From contig CACYUQ010000002.1 in NCBI GenBank assembly GCA_902777615.1, positions 1 through 32,062 of the forward strand: 32,062 bases of DNA. The letters are read 5' to 3'. The translations under genes and the position numbers were made by a program. The notes under the pieces were generated by a model. That model ran no database searches, was not told the origin of the DNA, and saw only the letters and a list, made by a program, of their open reading frames with translations. The first letter of the stretch is position 1, and each line of letters begins with the position of its first letter. This DNA comes from an uncultured Selenomonadaceae bacterium. Lineage in GTDB: Bacteria > Bacillota > Negativicutes > Selenomonadales > Selenomonadaceae. Shown here one piece after another: positions 6,098-14,601 of this stretch.

Positions 6098-7228
6098 ATG
6101 AAGATCAAGCAAAAGTTTATCCTGTTGGCAGGCGTTATCGGAGCGGTGATGATCATCGTCTCCGCCGTCGGGTATCATACCGCCGCGAGCTCCGTGGAAG
6201 AAGCCGCGCGGAAAGAACTCCTGGCGAATATCGTCTCGAAGTCCGACGAGGCCGAGTCATGGCTGGCCTCGAAAGCGCAATACGCAAAATCCATGGCGGA
6301 AACCTTTACCAATACCGCCGACGACGCCAGCGTCAAACGCCCGGAGGTATTGAACGGGATCCTCGCCGACAAGGAATTGGGCGTCGGCGTCCTTCTCCTC
6401 GCCGGTTCCCTGTTCTTCTTCGCCAACGGCGTCGTACGCCGTCTTGGCCTTTTGAACGCCGGCCTGCATGAAATCGCGGAGGGAAATCTCCGAATTGCCC
6501 CGCTGGCGGCGGATTCCTCCGACGAGTTCGGCGAAATGGCTACGGAATTCAACCGCATGAAAGACAACGTCCACACCTTGATCGTCAAGATCAAGAACAG
6601 CTCGGATCAGGTCTCGGCGTCCAGCGAAGCGCTTGCGTCAAGCTCCCATCAGGCGGCGCAGAACGCAACCCATGTAGCGCAGACGGTAAGCGACGTCTCC
6701 GAGGGTATGGATAAGCAGCTTGCCAGCGTCGACGTGACGAAGCAGAATATCGACGAAGCCTTTACCGACATTGAGGCCATGGCGCGGAAAACCGACGACG
6801 TGGCCGAGAGCGCGCGGCAAATGGCCGACGCCGCCGAATCCGGCTCGGGCCTGATGCGCGAGGCCATCGCGAAAATGAGCGGCATCGAGACCAGCGTCGC
6901 GACCTCGGCGGACGTGGTGCGGAAGCTCGGCGCGAATTCGCAGCAGATCGGGCAGATTGTCGAAACGATTTCCCAGATTTCCCAGCAGACGAATCTCCTC
7001 GCGCTGAACGCGGCCATTGAGGCGGCGCGCGCCGGAGAGGCCGGGCGCGGCTTCTCGGTCGTCGCGGAAGAAGTCAGGAAGCTCGCCGAACAGTCCGCGT
7101 CGGCGGCGGAAAACATCTCCGAGCTTACGGCTATCGGAAGCAAGCGTCTTCCCATTTGGGAAGGCGCTTCTTTTGTATACATAATACATGCGCGGCGCAA
7201 TAGACTTTCGCTCTTTTGTCCCGTATAA
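6098..7228 (+). pseudogene. Truncated, internally deleted methyl-accepting chemotaxis protein
   Basis: The 376-aa frame carries pieces of a chemoreceptor: a first membrane segment (about 8-26), a stub of periplasmic domain ending near [14 protein letters not shown], an abrupt join to a second membrane segment ([19 protein letters not shown], about 95-112), a HAMP-like region, and the N-terminal half of the signalling hairpin with the conserved tip [20 protein letters not shown] and [10 protein letters not shown]. Normal receptors have a 200-residue or larger sensor between the membrane segments and about 130 more residues after the tip. Here the frame leaves homology just after ENISEL and runs through a terminator. 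Both the sensor and the returning helix are missing, so signalling is very unlikely. The ATG at 6098 has an AAGGAG site; a 9-codon upstream extension is less likely. Confidence 0.8.
7142..7175 (+). terminator. Terminator inside the end of the chemoreceptor remnant
   Basis: A 12-bp stem AAGCGTCTTCCC (7142-7153)/GGGAAGGCGCTT (7158-7169), with one T-G pair and loop ATTT, is followed by a T-rich run. The open frame reads through it, which marks the point where real coding sequence has been lost. Confidence 0.8.
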
Positions 7229-7229
7229 T
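7201..7229 (+). promoter_or_regulatory. Promoter of the DAACS transporter
   Basis: TAGACT (7201-7206), 17-nt spacer, TATAAT (7224-7229). The perfect -10 overlaps the stop of the chemoreceptor frame; the -35 is a 4/6 match. Confidence 0.65.
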
Positions 7230-7264
7230 AAAACCGTTCTATTTATTAAGGAGGGGTTTATCTC

Positions 7265-8476
7265 ATGAATTTGTCCGTTAAAATCTTTATCGGTCTCGTG
7301 CTGGCCGTCATCGTCGGGCTGGTCATGGGGCCGGAGGGGCTGCCGTTCATCAAGCTGTGGATTGCTCCGATCGGCACGATCTTCATCAACCTGATCAAGA
7401 TGATGATTGTCCCGGTAGTCCTCACGTCGCTGGTCGTCGGCATGACGAGCCTCGGTGATACGAATACGCTGGGCCGCATCGGCGTCCGCACCATCGCCAT
7501 CTATCTGATCACGACGGCCATCGCGATCCTGATCGGCTTCGCCGTCGCGGGGATCGGCCAGCCGGGCGCGGGGCTCCAAATGCTCGCCGACGGCAAGGTC
7601 GACGTCAAGGAAGCGCCGAGCATCATGCAGGTGTTTGTCGGCATGATTCCGACGAGCCCGGTGGACGCGATGGCGAAGGCGCAGATCCTGCCGATCATCG
7701 TATTCGCGCTGTTCGTCGGCGTCGGCATCATCCAGGTCGGCGGCGAGCGCGCACAGCTCTTAATCAAGTTCTCTGACGCGGCGGCGGAAGTCTGCTACAA
7801 GATCATCGCGCTGATCATGAACTTCGCTCCGATCGGCGTATTCGCATTGCTTCTGCCCGTAGTCGCGGCCAACGGCCCGAAGGTTCTCCTGCCGCTGATC
7901 TCGGTCATCGCCTGCCTGGCTATCGGCTGCGCGATCCATGCGGTGGCTGTCTACTCGACCATCGCACGCGTCGGCGGGCATGTTTCCCCGATGGACTTCT
8001 TCTCCGCCATGTCGGAGGCGATGCTGCTGGCCTTTACGACCTGCTCCAGCGCCGCGACGCTGCCGGTCAATATGAAGAACCTGCAGGAGAAGCTCGGCAC
8101 GTCCCGCGAGGTCACGAGCTTCGTGCTGCCGCTGGGCGCGACGATCAACATGGACGGCACAGCGCTTTACATGGGCGTCTGCTCGCTCTTCATCGCGAAT
8201 GTATTCAACGTCGATCTGACGGCGGGCCAGATGATGATGATCGTCTTCACCGGCACGCTGGCCTCCATCGGTACGGCGGGCGTCCCGGGCGCCGGTCTGA
8301 TCATGCTGGCGATGGTGCTCCAGTCCGTCGGGCTGCCGATTGAAGGGCTGGCGCTGGTAGCGGGCATTGACCGCGTGCTCGATATGTTCCGCACCTGCCT
8401 GAACATCACCGGCGACGGCGCCGTGGCAATCGCCATCGACTATGCGGAAAAAAAACACGTTGGCATCGAAGCGTAA
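7265..8476 (+). CDS. Dicarboxylate/amino acid:cation symporter (DAACS family)
   Basis: This 403-aa inner-membrane carrier of the GltP/DctA type takes up acidic amino acids, dicarboxylates or Ser/Thr using Na+ or H+ gradients. The diagnostic parts are the serine-rich hairpin TTCSSAATLPVN (about 258-269), GATINMDGTALYM with the NMDGT motif (about 295-299), and the second hairpin IGTAGVPGAG near 336-345. Many hydrophobic stretches match the eight-helix-plus-hairpins fold, and the length is typical. The ATG at 7265 follows AAGGAGGGG. It has its own promoter and terminator. The substrate cannot be told from motifs alone. Confidence 0.92.
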   Translation: MNLSVKIFIGLVLAVIVGLVMGPEGLPFIKLWIAPIGTIFINLIKMMIVPVVLTSLVVGMTSLGDTNTLGRIGVRTIAIYLITTAIAILIGFAVAGIGQPGAGLQMLADGKVDVKEAPSIMQVFVGMIPTSPVDAMAKAQILPIIVFALFVGVGIIQVGGERAQLLIKFSDAAAEVCYKIIALIMNFAPIGVFALLLPVVAANGPKVLLPLISVIACLAIGCAIHAVAVYSTIARVGGHVSPMDFFSAMSEAMLLAFTTCSSAATLPVNMKNLQEKLGTSREVTSFVLPLGATINMDGTALYMGVCSLFIANVFNVDLTAGQMMMIVFTGTLASIGTAGVPGAGLIMLAMVLQSVGLPIEGLALVAGIDRVLDMFRTCLNITGDGAVAIAIDYAEKKHVGIEA

Positions 8477-8490
8477 TTTCCTACAGACGC

Positions 8491-8519
8491 AAAATCCCCC
8501 GGCTGTCCGGGGGATTTTT
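8491..8519 (+). terminator. Terminator of the DAACS gene
   Basis: Stem ATCCCCCGG (8494-8502)/CCGGGGGAT (8507-8515), loop CTGT, T-run to 8519. Confidence 0.9.
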
Positions 8520-8583
8520 CTTTTGCCTTGTTTCTTGCATATTGTATTTTTTCCGAAAAACGCCGAAACGACGCGGTTTTCGC

Positions 8584-8612
8584 TTTACAAATCCGCGCCG
8601 TGTATCTATACT
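8584..8612 (+). promoter_or_regulatory. Promoter of the AGCS transporter
   Basis: TTTACA (8584-8589), 17-nt spacer, TATACT (8607-8612). The transcript would begin shortly before the GGGAGGGG ribosome site, giving a short leader. Confidence 0.82.
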
Positions 8613-8644
8613 ATGCTACAGATATGTTTTGGGAGGGGAACAAT

Positions 8645-10027
8645 ATGAACCTTGAACAAATGCTGAACGACCTGAACAATTTCGTTTGGGGACCGATCAT
8701 GCTGGCGCTCCTCGTCGGCACCGGCGTATTCCTGACGGTGCGGCTGAAATTCTTGCCCTGGCGCAATCTTTTCTACGCGATTGGCATGATTTTTGAAAAG
8801 AAGGAAAAACACGAGGGCGACATTTCGCCGTTCCAGTCGCTGATGACGGCGCTGTCCGCTACGGTCGGCACCGGCAATATCGTCGGTGTCGCGACGGCGA
8901 TGGTGCTGGGCGGCCCCGGTGCTCTGGTCTGGATGTGGGTCAGCGCGCTGTTCGGGCTGTCGACGAAGTACGGCGAATCGGTGCTGGCGGTCAAGTACCG
9001 CGAGACGAACAGCGTCGGCGAGATGGCGGGCGGCCCGATGTACGCGATGAAGAACGGCATCGGCGGCGCCTTCGGCAGCATCATGGCGACGCTCTTCGCA
9101 CTGTTCGCGGTATTCTCGTCCTTCGGCATCGGCAATATGACGCAGGCGCACTCGATCGCCTCGGCGATCCATACGAGCTTCGGCGTCTCGACGGCGGTGT
9201 CGGGCGGAATCATCATGATTTGCTCGTTCTTGATCCTCGTGCGCGGCATCCACAGCATCGGCATGGTGTCCAGCGTCATCGTGCCGTTCATGGCGGTGTT
9301 CTATTTCATCGCAGCGGTCATCGCGATCCTTACGAATATTTCTGCCGTTCCGGCGGGCATCGCCGAGATTTTCCGCATGGCGTTCTCCTTTGACGCGGTG
9401 GCGGGCGGCGTCGGCGGCTCCATCGTCGCCTCGATGCTTTCGGCGATGCGCTGGGGCGTGGCCCGCGGCGTCTTCTCCAACGAAGCCGGCATGGGCTCGG
9501 CTCCGATCGCGGCGGCGGCGGCGCGTACCGACCATCCGTCCCGGCAGGGTTATGTCAATATGACCGGCACCTTCTTCGACACGATGATCATCTGCATGCT
9601 GACGGGTCTCGTCATCGCCTCGTCGGGTGTGCTCGGCATGACCGACCCGGCCACGGGCAAGCTGGTCTCCGGCGCGAACCTGACCATTCTCGCGTTCAAG
9701 TCCGCCTTCGGCGAATCCGCGCCGATCATCGTCTCCGTGTCGCTGGCGATGTTCGCGTTCACGACGATCCTCGGCTGGGAGTATTACGGCGAGAAGGCGC
9801 TCGAATATCTCGTCAGCGCCCGGCCCGCGATCATGGCGTACCGCATCCTCTTCTCGCTGATCACCTTCGTCGGCGCGACCACGACCCTAGAAATCGTCTG
9901 GAACTTCTCCGACACGATGAACGGCCTGATGTCCATCCCGAACCTGATCTGCCTGATCTTGCTCAGCAAGGACATCGCGCAGGAATGTTTCGACTACGAA
10001 AAGAACGTCATCGAAAAAGAAAAATAA
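8645..10027 (+). CDS. Alanine/glycine:cation symporter (AGCS family)
   Basis: This 460-aa sodium:alanine/glycine carrier is of the AlsT/DagA type. The family signature TALSATVGTGNIVGVATAMV, followed by GGPGALVWMW (about 65-95), is present, as is the late NEAGMGSAPIAAAAA motif (about 281-295). The length and repeated membrane segments fit the family. The frame is open upstream to 8528, but the ATG at 8645 has a GGGAGGGG site 6 nt upstream, lies below the promoter, and matches the usual family start (EQMLNDLNNFVWGP). It is a monocistronic unit behind a second amino-acid carrier; together the two suggest reliance on amino-acid uptake. Confidence 0.93.
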   Translation: MNLEQMLNDLNNFVWGPIMLALLVGTGVFLTVRLKFLPWRNLFYAIGMIFEKKEKHEGDISPFQSLMTALSATVGTGNIVGVATAMVLGGPGALVWMWVSALFGLSTKYGESVLAVKYRETNSVGEMAGGPMYAMKNGIGGAFGSIMATLFALFAVFSSFGIGNMTQAHSIASAIHTSFGVSTAVSGGIIMICSFLILVRGIHSIGMVSSVIVPFMAVFYFIAAVIAILTNISAVPAGIAEIFRMAFSFDAVAGGVGGSIVASMLSAMRWGVARGVFSNEAGMGSAPIAAAAARTDHPSRQGYVNMTGTFFDTMIICMLTGLVIASSGVLGMTDPATGKLVSGANLTILAFKSAFGESAPIIVSVSLAMFAFTTILGWEYYGEKALEYLVSARPAIMAYRILFSLITFVGATTTLEIVWNFSDTMNGLMSIPNLICLILLSKDIAQECFDYEKNVIEKEK

Positions 10028-10030
10028 GCA

Positions 10031-10067
10031 CAAAAAAGCTGGCAGCTTCGGCTGTCAGCTTTTTTTA
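10031..10067 (+). terminator. Terminator with cUUCGg tetraloop, bidirectional
   Basis: 10-bp stem AGCTGGCAGC (10037-10046)/GCTGTCAGCT (10051-10060), with loop TTCG and A- and T-runs on the two sides. It ends the AGCS gene and the convergent restriction gene. Confidence 0.9.
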
Positions 10068-10070
10068 TGC

Positions 10071-10973
10071 TTATCCAAGCATTTTCCACATATCTTCAAC
10101 CAGGAACTTATCAAATTTGAAAATGTGCTTTGATAAATCCACGTCTTCTAGCATTATGGGACGCGGATCAAAATAATAAACACCGTCAAGAGGAGCCAAG
10201 GCCATAGTATATGCCTTAAAATGCCCAGGAAGAAACGTGGAATTGATGGAATAATTTCCATCCTTTTTAGATGCGCGTTGCACGTCGTTCAAGAATATAG
10301 CAAAATGAGGTATGTCTGTTTTCGTTAGCTTTTTGTACATATATTTATCAAGGAATATTTTATCTAACCGATCTTTTGAAGAAGTTTTTAACTGTCCTAT
10401 TCCAGCAACAGAGTCATCTTCACGTATTAAGATAACATCATGCTGAAATTTCATTTCTTTCCCACGCCCTTTTGGAATTTTGACTTTTTCATCGCAAGAT
10501 GCGCATGAAACACCCGCGGTAGATATTATATCCCGGATTAGCTTTTCAAAAAGCATACCATTCCGTTTTCTGGCTTTATTGGGATTATTGAATGAGTCCA
10601 ATGTACATCCGATGGATTGTTGGCAAGTGTAGATTACGCGATTTATATTGTTTCGCAAGACAATATTGTTGCATATAGATTTAGGATCGGATATGCTCTT
10701 CTTAAACTCAACAATAGCATTTCCAAATTCTTCTGCCGTCATAAATATTTCCATATTTATTGGCCTAGTAATACAATTTCTTCCATCATCTTTATACTGG
10801 AAAAAATGATATTTAGGTTCTTTACAAGAAACAATATCTGCTTGTATGTGGGGATGTATCATTTTTCCTGCATCTATGAAATGGAGGTATTCCTTGGTAA
10901 AGTCTATAAAATCATCATAGCTTGCCAAAGCTGAATCATCATCAACTTTGGATTGAAAATCATACAGTTTCAT
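10071..10973 (-). CDS. Type II restriction endonuclease (PD-(D/E)XK type)
   Basis: The 300-aa protein overlaps the end of the DNA methyltransferase gene by ATGA (4 nt), which indicates translational coupling in a restriction-modification operon. A probable PD-(D/E)XK core is visible: E143 in a helix (LFEKLIRDI), D179 in QHDVILI, and Q194-x-K196 in GIGQLKTSS, with Q in place of the second acidic residue as in some nucleases. AAGGAG lies 6 nt before the ATG at 10973. The DNA is clearly more AT-rich than the flanking genes, a sign of transfer. I do not recognise the specificity family. Confidence comes mainly from the operon partner and the core motif. Confidence 0.75.
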   Translation of the reverse strand: MKLYDFQSKVDDDSALASYDDFIDFTKEYLHFIDAGKMIHPHIQADIVSCKEPKYHFFQYKDDGRNCITRPINMEIFMTAEEFGNAIVEFKKSISDPKSICNNIVLRNNINRVIYTCQQSIGCTLDSFNNPNKARKRNGMLFEKLIRDIISTAGVSCASCDEKVKIPKGRGKEMKFQHDVILIREDDSVAGIGQLKTSSKDRLDKIFLDKYMYKKLTKTDIPHFAIFLNDVQRASKKDGNYSINSTFLPGHFKAYTMALAPLDGVYYFDPRPIMLEDVDLSKHIFKFDKFLVEDMWKMLG

Positions 10974-12067
10974 CGTATGCTCCTTCTTCTTATATCATTT
11001 TTTTGATCAAAATCAATCCACGACTCCACATCAAAATTAACAACAGCTTTAATTCGTTTATCCGCCCATGTATTATATTCCTCGTTCATATCATTAACAA
11101 GAAATTTTCTGCCTAACTGTGTACATACAACAGCAGTTGTCCCAGATCCCGAAAAAGGATCCACTACAACTTCATTTACATTCGTACTAGCTAACAATAG
11201 CCTCCGGATTAACTCTTCGGGCTTTTGTGTCGGATGTTTGGTTTTTTCGGCCATTCCATTGCACGTTGTCGGGATATTTATGACATCTTTGGGTTTGGCT
11301 CCGCGCGGATTAGGTTCCCATGTTGAAGATGCTATCTTTTCATTATAAAACTGGCTTGTCTTTCCGCTTTGGTTTCGCGTTGGGTATTTCCGCGTATGAG
11401 CGTTATAAGGAATACGAACATCATCTGTGTTGAATGTAAATGTGTCTGATTTTCTTAAACACAATATACTTTCATGGCTTCTGCCCCAATCATTGCGCAT
11501 ATTTGCTTTATTATCATAGTACCATATCAACCAGTGGCTTTTTTTGAAAAAATCCATAGCTGGCCGTCTAATGTCAGCTAAAATTTCTGTGTATCCACAT
11601 ACATAGAGAGTTCCCGTATCCTTAAGGATTCGGCTTGCTTCCTTAAGCCATGACAACGACCATGCAATGTATTCATCTTGTGAACCAATGTCGTCCCAAT
11701 TGGCTTTCCCGATATTATATGGAGGATCGGCAAATACTGTGTCAACACTTTCATTTTCTATATTTTGCAAGAACTCGATACAATCACAATTGAATATTTT
11801 CCCATTACTATATTCAAACTGCGGTAATAGCGTGGGATTGTACTTATTATTCGCTAATTGGCTATATATAACAGAACAATTATCTTTATGCATGGTTTCG
11901 TTGACAGCCCTAATCACAAATTGGCCTACCGATTCATTCATTGCATCAGCATGTAATTCTATATCAAGTTTTTTCCCTTTTGGAATCCGAACGCGTAATT
12001 GATCGGTATTTGAAGTATATTTCTTATCCGCTCTTCTCTGGGCTTCTGTGTAGCCATTCCTCGACAT
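10970..12067 (-). CDS. RHH-fused adenine/cytosine-N DNA methyltransferase (beta class)
   Basis: The 365-aa protein is a modification enzyme with an extra N-terminal DNA-binding domain. Residues 21-60 (DQLRVRIPKGKKLDIELHA, then ESVGQFVIRAVNETM) fit a ribbon-helix-helix domain of the Arc/CopG type. The methyltransferase follows: DPPY at 114-117 (catalytic motif IV), HPTQKPEELIRRLL near 278-291, and DPFSGSGTT (303-311, AdoMet motif). Motif IV precedes motif I, so it is beta class, making m6A or m4C. The ATG at 12067 has GGAGGTG 6 nt upstream; a GTG at 12076 overlaps it. It overlaps the nuclease gene by 4 nt. The promoter contains a palindrome over the -10, so autorepression by the RHH domain is likely. 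Base composition is AT-rich against the neighbours. Confidence 0.88.
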   Translation of the reverse strand: MSRNGYTEAQRRADKKYTSNTDQLRVRIPKGKKLDIELHADAMNESVGQFVIRAVNETMHKDNCSVIYSQLANNKYNPTLLPQFEYSNGKIFNCDCIEFLQNIENESVDTVFADPPYNIGKANWDDIGSQDEYIAWSLSWLKEASRILKDTGTLYVCGYTEILADIRRPAMDFFKKSHWLIWYYDNKANMRNDWGRSHESILCLRKSDTFTFNTDDVRIPYNAHTRKYPTRNQSGKTSQFYNEKIASSTWEPNPRGAKPKDVINIPTTCNGMAEKTKHPTQKPEELIRRLLLASTNVNEVVVDPFSGSGTTAVVCTQLGRKFLVNDMNEEYNTWADKRIKAVVNFDVESWIDFDQKNDIRRRSIR

Positions 12068-12085
12068 GAACAGCACCTCCCGATG

Positions 12086-12123
12086 TATAGTGCCACTATA
12101 TCATATATGAGTGCGTAAATCAA
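12086..12123 (-). promoter_or_regulatory. Restriction-modification promoter with palindromic operator
   Basis: On the minus strand TTGATT (12118-12123), 17-nt spacer, TATAGT (12095-12100). The 15-bp perfect palindrome TATAGTGCCACTATA (12086-12100) covers the -10 and TCATATATGA (12101-12110) lies in the spacer. A related imperfect dyad, GCGCTATATAGTGC, is at 12189-12202 further upstream. Confidence 0.7.
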
Positions 12124-12213
12124 CATAGCGAAGAGGACAGGATAAAGGCCGCTTGATAAGATTCCGCTGCACCATCGAAAACTACGGGGCGCTATATAGT
12201 GCCGCCTTAGGCA

Positions 12214-12248
12214 TAAAAAAACCGCGCCGTATCAATCACACAGCGCGG
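12214..12248 (-). terminator. Terminator of the bactofilin operon
   Basis: On the minus strand, stem CCGCGC/GCGCGG (12222-12227, 12243-12248) with a 15-nt loop, followed by a T-run (A-run 12214-12221 on the plus strand). Confidence 0.75.
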
Positions 12249-12281
12249 ATTTTAATTTGCAATTTTTCGTTCAGGTTTCCT

Positions 12282-12680
12282 TCAAACCGCCGGAGAAAGG
12301 GTCGACGTTGGGTCGGCGCCGCTTCGGGTGGCCATTTCGCTGCGGCCGCGGAATACGCCGCCGTCGGCGATATTCAGGCTGCGGACGCGGACGTCGCCGA
12401 CGAGCTGGCCCGTGGCGTGGATGCTGAGGTTGCCGTCGCAGTCCACATTGCCCGTCACCGTGCCCGCCACCGTCAGGCTGCCCGCCTTGATGTCGCCCTG
12501 CACTATGCCGCTCTCGCCGATGACCGCGTCGCCGGAAATGGTAACGCCGCCGTCGATGCGGCCGTCCACGCGAATATTGCCCTGGCTCGAAAGCTGGCCG
12601 GTGATCGTCGTTTCTTTGCCGATAATCGTCTCGATATCCCGCACGGGATTGTCGACGTTCTTCTTCATGCTGCCAAACAT
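12282..12680 (-). CDS. Bactofilin (polymer-forming cytoskeletal protein)
   Basis: The 132-aa protein is built from short beta-helix turns typical of bactofilins (DUF583): TTITGQLSSQGNIRVDGRID, DAVIGESGIVQGDIKAG and TVTGNVDCDGNLSIH. Flexible ends flank the core (about 18-113), which fits self-assembling filaments on the inner membrane. It lies 28 nt downstream of an M23 peptidase with an N-terminal anchor. Bactofilins are often encoded next to such LytM factors and guide them in shaping the wall. The ATG at 12680 is preceded by GAGGGCAGGAG; a second ATG four codons in is possible. The gene ends before a terminator. Confidence 0.93.
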   Translation of the reverse strand: MFGSMKKNVDNPVRDIETIIGKETTITGQLSSQGNIRVDGRIDGGVTISGDAVIGESGIVQGDIKAGSLTVAGTVTGNVDCDGNLSIHATGQLVGDVRVRSLNIADGGVFRGRSEMATRSGADPTSTLSPAV

Positions 12681-12708
12681 TCTCCTGCCCTCTTTTCTTC
12701 CCTCTATT

Positions 12709-13674
12709 TCATTCGCCGCCGAGATAGAGAATCGGGTTCACCATCTCGCCGTTCACGTGCACCTCATAATGGACGTGGGGACCGGTGGAAAAGCCGGTGC
12801 TGCCCATATAGGCGATAATCTGCCCCTTCTGTACCGTCTCGCCGACGGAAACCGCGACGGCTTCCGCATGCCCGTAACGGGTCCAGATGCCGTTGCCATG
12901 GTCGATGTCCACCATGTTGCCGTAGCCGCCGGAGTTCCAGCCCGCCGCCGTCACCGTGCCGCTGGCCGCCGCAATAATCGGCGTGCCGTAGTCGTTGGCG
13001 ATGTCGATGCCCGGATGGAAATCCGATCCGCCCCAGCGCAAGCCGTAGGGCGAGCTGACCTCGCCGCTGGCCGGCCAAAGGGACGGCAGATACGCCGAAA
13101 GGCGGTTGTTATAGCCAATCATCCGCTGCTGCTCCTGAAGCGCCTCGCGGATGAGATCCAGATTCGCCCGGCTTTTTTCGAGCCGCTGCCGGATGCTGTC
13201 CAGCGCGTTGTCCACGTGGCGCGCGTTCGGCTCGATCCACGGGCCGCCTTGCCCGTCAAAGCCCGCGCCGTCAATGGGCGACGTCGGCGTCGTCGACACA
13301 GCCGCGTCCTGCGGCTGCGGCTCCTCGGCGATGGGCTCGGCGCCCGCCATCTGGCGAAGCTCCTGCTCGATCTGGCTGACCTCTTCCATTTTGTCCTGCA
13401 GCTCGTTCGCCTTCTTGGCAAGACGCGAAAGCTGCTCCTGCTGGGCCGTGTTGACCGTGCGCAGGTCGCGCAGCTCCTGCGCGTCGCTGGCCGCGGTGAA
13501 CGCGCTGTGAACCGAGTACCCGAAAGAACCGACCAAAAGAACCGCGCCTGCTACGCAGGAAATAGCGGCATATTTAATAAGATGTCTCGGAAGGCGGATG
13601 CTGTGCATCGTGTCGCCCTGGTCGGGAATGATCTTGATAACGTATTCCCTGTCCGATTTCGACTGGCTGTCCAA
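12709..13674 (-). CDS. Membrane-anchored M23 (LytM) peptidase
   Basis: This 321-aa bitopic protein has a cytoplasmic N-terminus, a membrane segment at about 34-56, a coiled coil at about 64-110, a Pro-rich linker, and a C-terminal LytM domain (about 205-318). The zinc motifs are intact: HPGIDI (H220, D224) and HVHYE (H300, H302), so it should be an active DD-endopeptidase on peptidoglycan cross-links. The start appears to be TTG at 13674, with GGGGGAG 5 nt upstream; no ATG fits as well. It is the first gene of an operon with bactofilin, a known partnership for localised wall cutting. Confidence 0.9.
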   Translation of the reverse strand: MDSQSKSDREYVIKIIPDQGDTMHSIRLPRHLIKYAAISCVAGAVLLVGSFGYSVHSAFTAASDAQELRDLRTVNTAQQEQLSRLAKKANELQDKMEEVSQIEQELRQMAGAEPIAEEPQPQDAAVSTTPTSPIDGAGFDGQGGPWIEPNARHVDNALDSIRQRLEKSRANLDLIREALQEQQRMIGYNNRLSAYLPSLWPASGEVSSPYGLRWGGSDFHPGIDIANDYGTPIIAAASGTVTAAGWNSGGYGNMVDIDHGNGIWTRYGHAEAVAVSVGETVQKGQIIAYMGSTGFSTGPHVHYEVHVNGEMVNPILYLGGE

Positions 13675-13752
13675 AGTAACTCCCCCAAAAGTCTAAGAGC
13701 GGCGGGACGCTGCCCGCCAAAAAACAATCCTGATGTTTCGATAGGTAGATAT

Positions 13753-13758
13753 ATTATA
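13753..13758 (-). promoter_or_regulatory. Likely -10 of the M23/bactofilin operon
   Basis: TATAAT on the minus strand, about 80 nt above the TTG start. No good -35 sits 16-18 nt away; a TTGTCC lies too close (12 nt), so either the promoter is weak or it needs an activator. Confidence 0.45.
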
Positions 13759-13887
13759 GCAAAAAAAATAGGACAAGAAACTATGTCTTTTGCCCTATAT
13801 CCTGTATAAAAACGCAGCCGTGTTCTATATTTGTACAAGTCCGCTTGTCCCGCTTCCCGCTTTGCTTTTCCCTTTCCGCACGGCTTT

Positions 13888-14562
13888 TTAGAGGTCGGGG
13901 AGCTGCCAATCAATAGGCTTTTCTCCTATATTTTCGAGAAACGCATTCACCCGGGAAAAGGGGCGGCTGCCGAAAAAGCCGTAGTTGGCCGAAAGCGGGC
14001 TCGGGTGCGGCGACTCGACAATGAAATGGCGCGGGTTCGTGATCATCGTCTTTTTCTTGCGCGCAGGGCCGCCCCAGAGGATGAACGCCAGCGGCTTTTC
14101 CCTCTCATTCAACAGTGAGATGATCTTGTCGGTGAAAATCTCCCAGCCGCGGCCACGATGGGAGTTCGCCTGATGTTCGCGCACGGTCAGCACGGTGTTC
14201 AAAAGCAGCACGCCCTGTTCCGCCCATGGCTTCAGGCACCCGTTGTTCGGCATCTTGCAGCCGAGGTCAGAAGCCAGCTCCTTGAAAATATTGACGAGGG
14301 ACGGCGGCGGCGCGACGCCCGGCTGCACGGAAAAACTCAGCCCATGCGCCTGTCCCGGCCCGTGGTAAGGGTCCTGCCCGAGGATCACCACCTTCGCGTC
14401 GGCGTAGCTCGTGTAATGCAGCGCGTTGAAAATCGCGTACATATCGGGATAGATGCGCGTCGTGCGGTACTCGTTGATCAGGAACGCGCGCAGCTCGCGG
14501 TAATAGGGCTTGGTGAGTTCCTCGTCCAAATACTTCGCCCAATCGTTATGAAAAATCTCCAT
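13888..14562 (-). CDS. ung: Uracil-DNA glycosylase (family 1)
   Basis: This 224-aa base-excision repair enzyme removes uracil from DNA. All family-1 motifs are present: the catalytic water-activating loop [13 protein letters not shown] (D64, H67), [27 protein letters not shown], and the HPSPLSA leucine/DNA-intercalation loop. The frame is open to 14616, but the ATG at 14562 gives the usual length (about 220-230 aa) and begins at the conserved region; AAAGGA is upstream at a slightly long distance. It is monocistronic, divergent from the two-component genes. Confidence 0.95.
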   Translation of the reverse strand: MEIFHNDWAKYLDEELTKPYYRELRAFLINEYRTTRIYPDMYAIFNALHYTSYADAKVVILGQDPYHGPGQAHGLSFSVQPGVAPPPSLVNIFKELASDLGCKMPNNGCLKPWAEQGVLLLNTVLTVREHQANSHRGRGWEIFTDKIISLLNEREKPLAFILWGGPARKKKTMITNPRHFIVESPHPSPLSANYGFFGSRPFSRVNAFLENIGEKPIDWQLPDL

Positions 14563-14601
14563 AGAAATGACCCGTCCTTTTGTATCGTTGGGTAAAATTA
14601 T

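Noticed and set aside
8606-9535. Long minus-strand frame under the AGCS gene
   Set aside because: The composition is His/Arg/Asp-rich repeats produced by the opposite strand of membrane-protein codons, with no ribosome site.
12328-13809. 493-aa plus-strand frame across bactofilin and M23 genes
   Set aside because: It runs antisense to two well-supported genes and shows low-complexity Arg/Ala composition typical of shadow frames.
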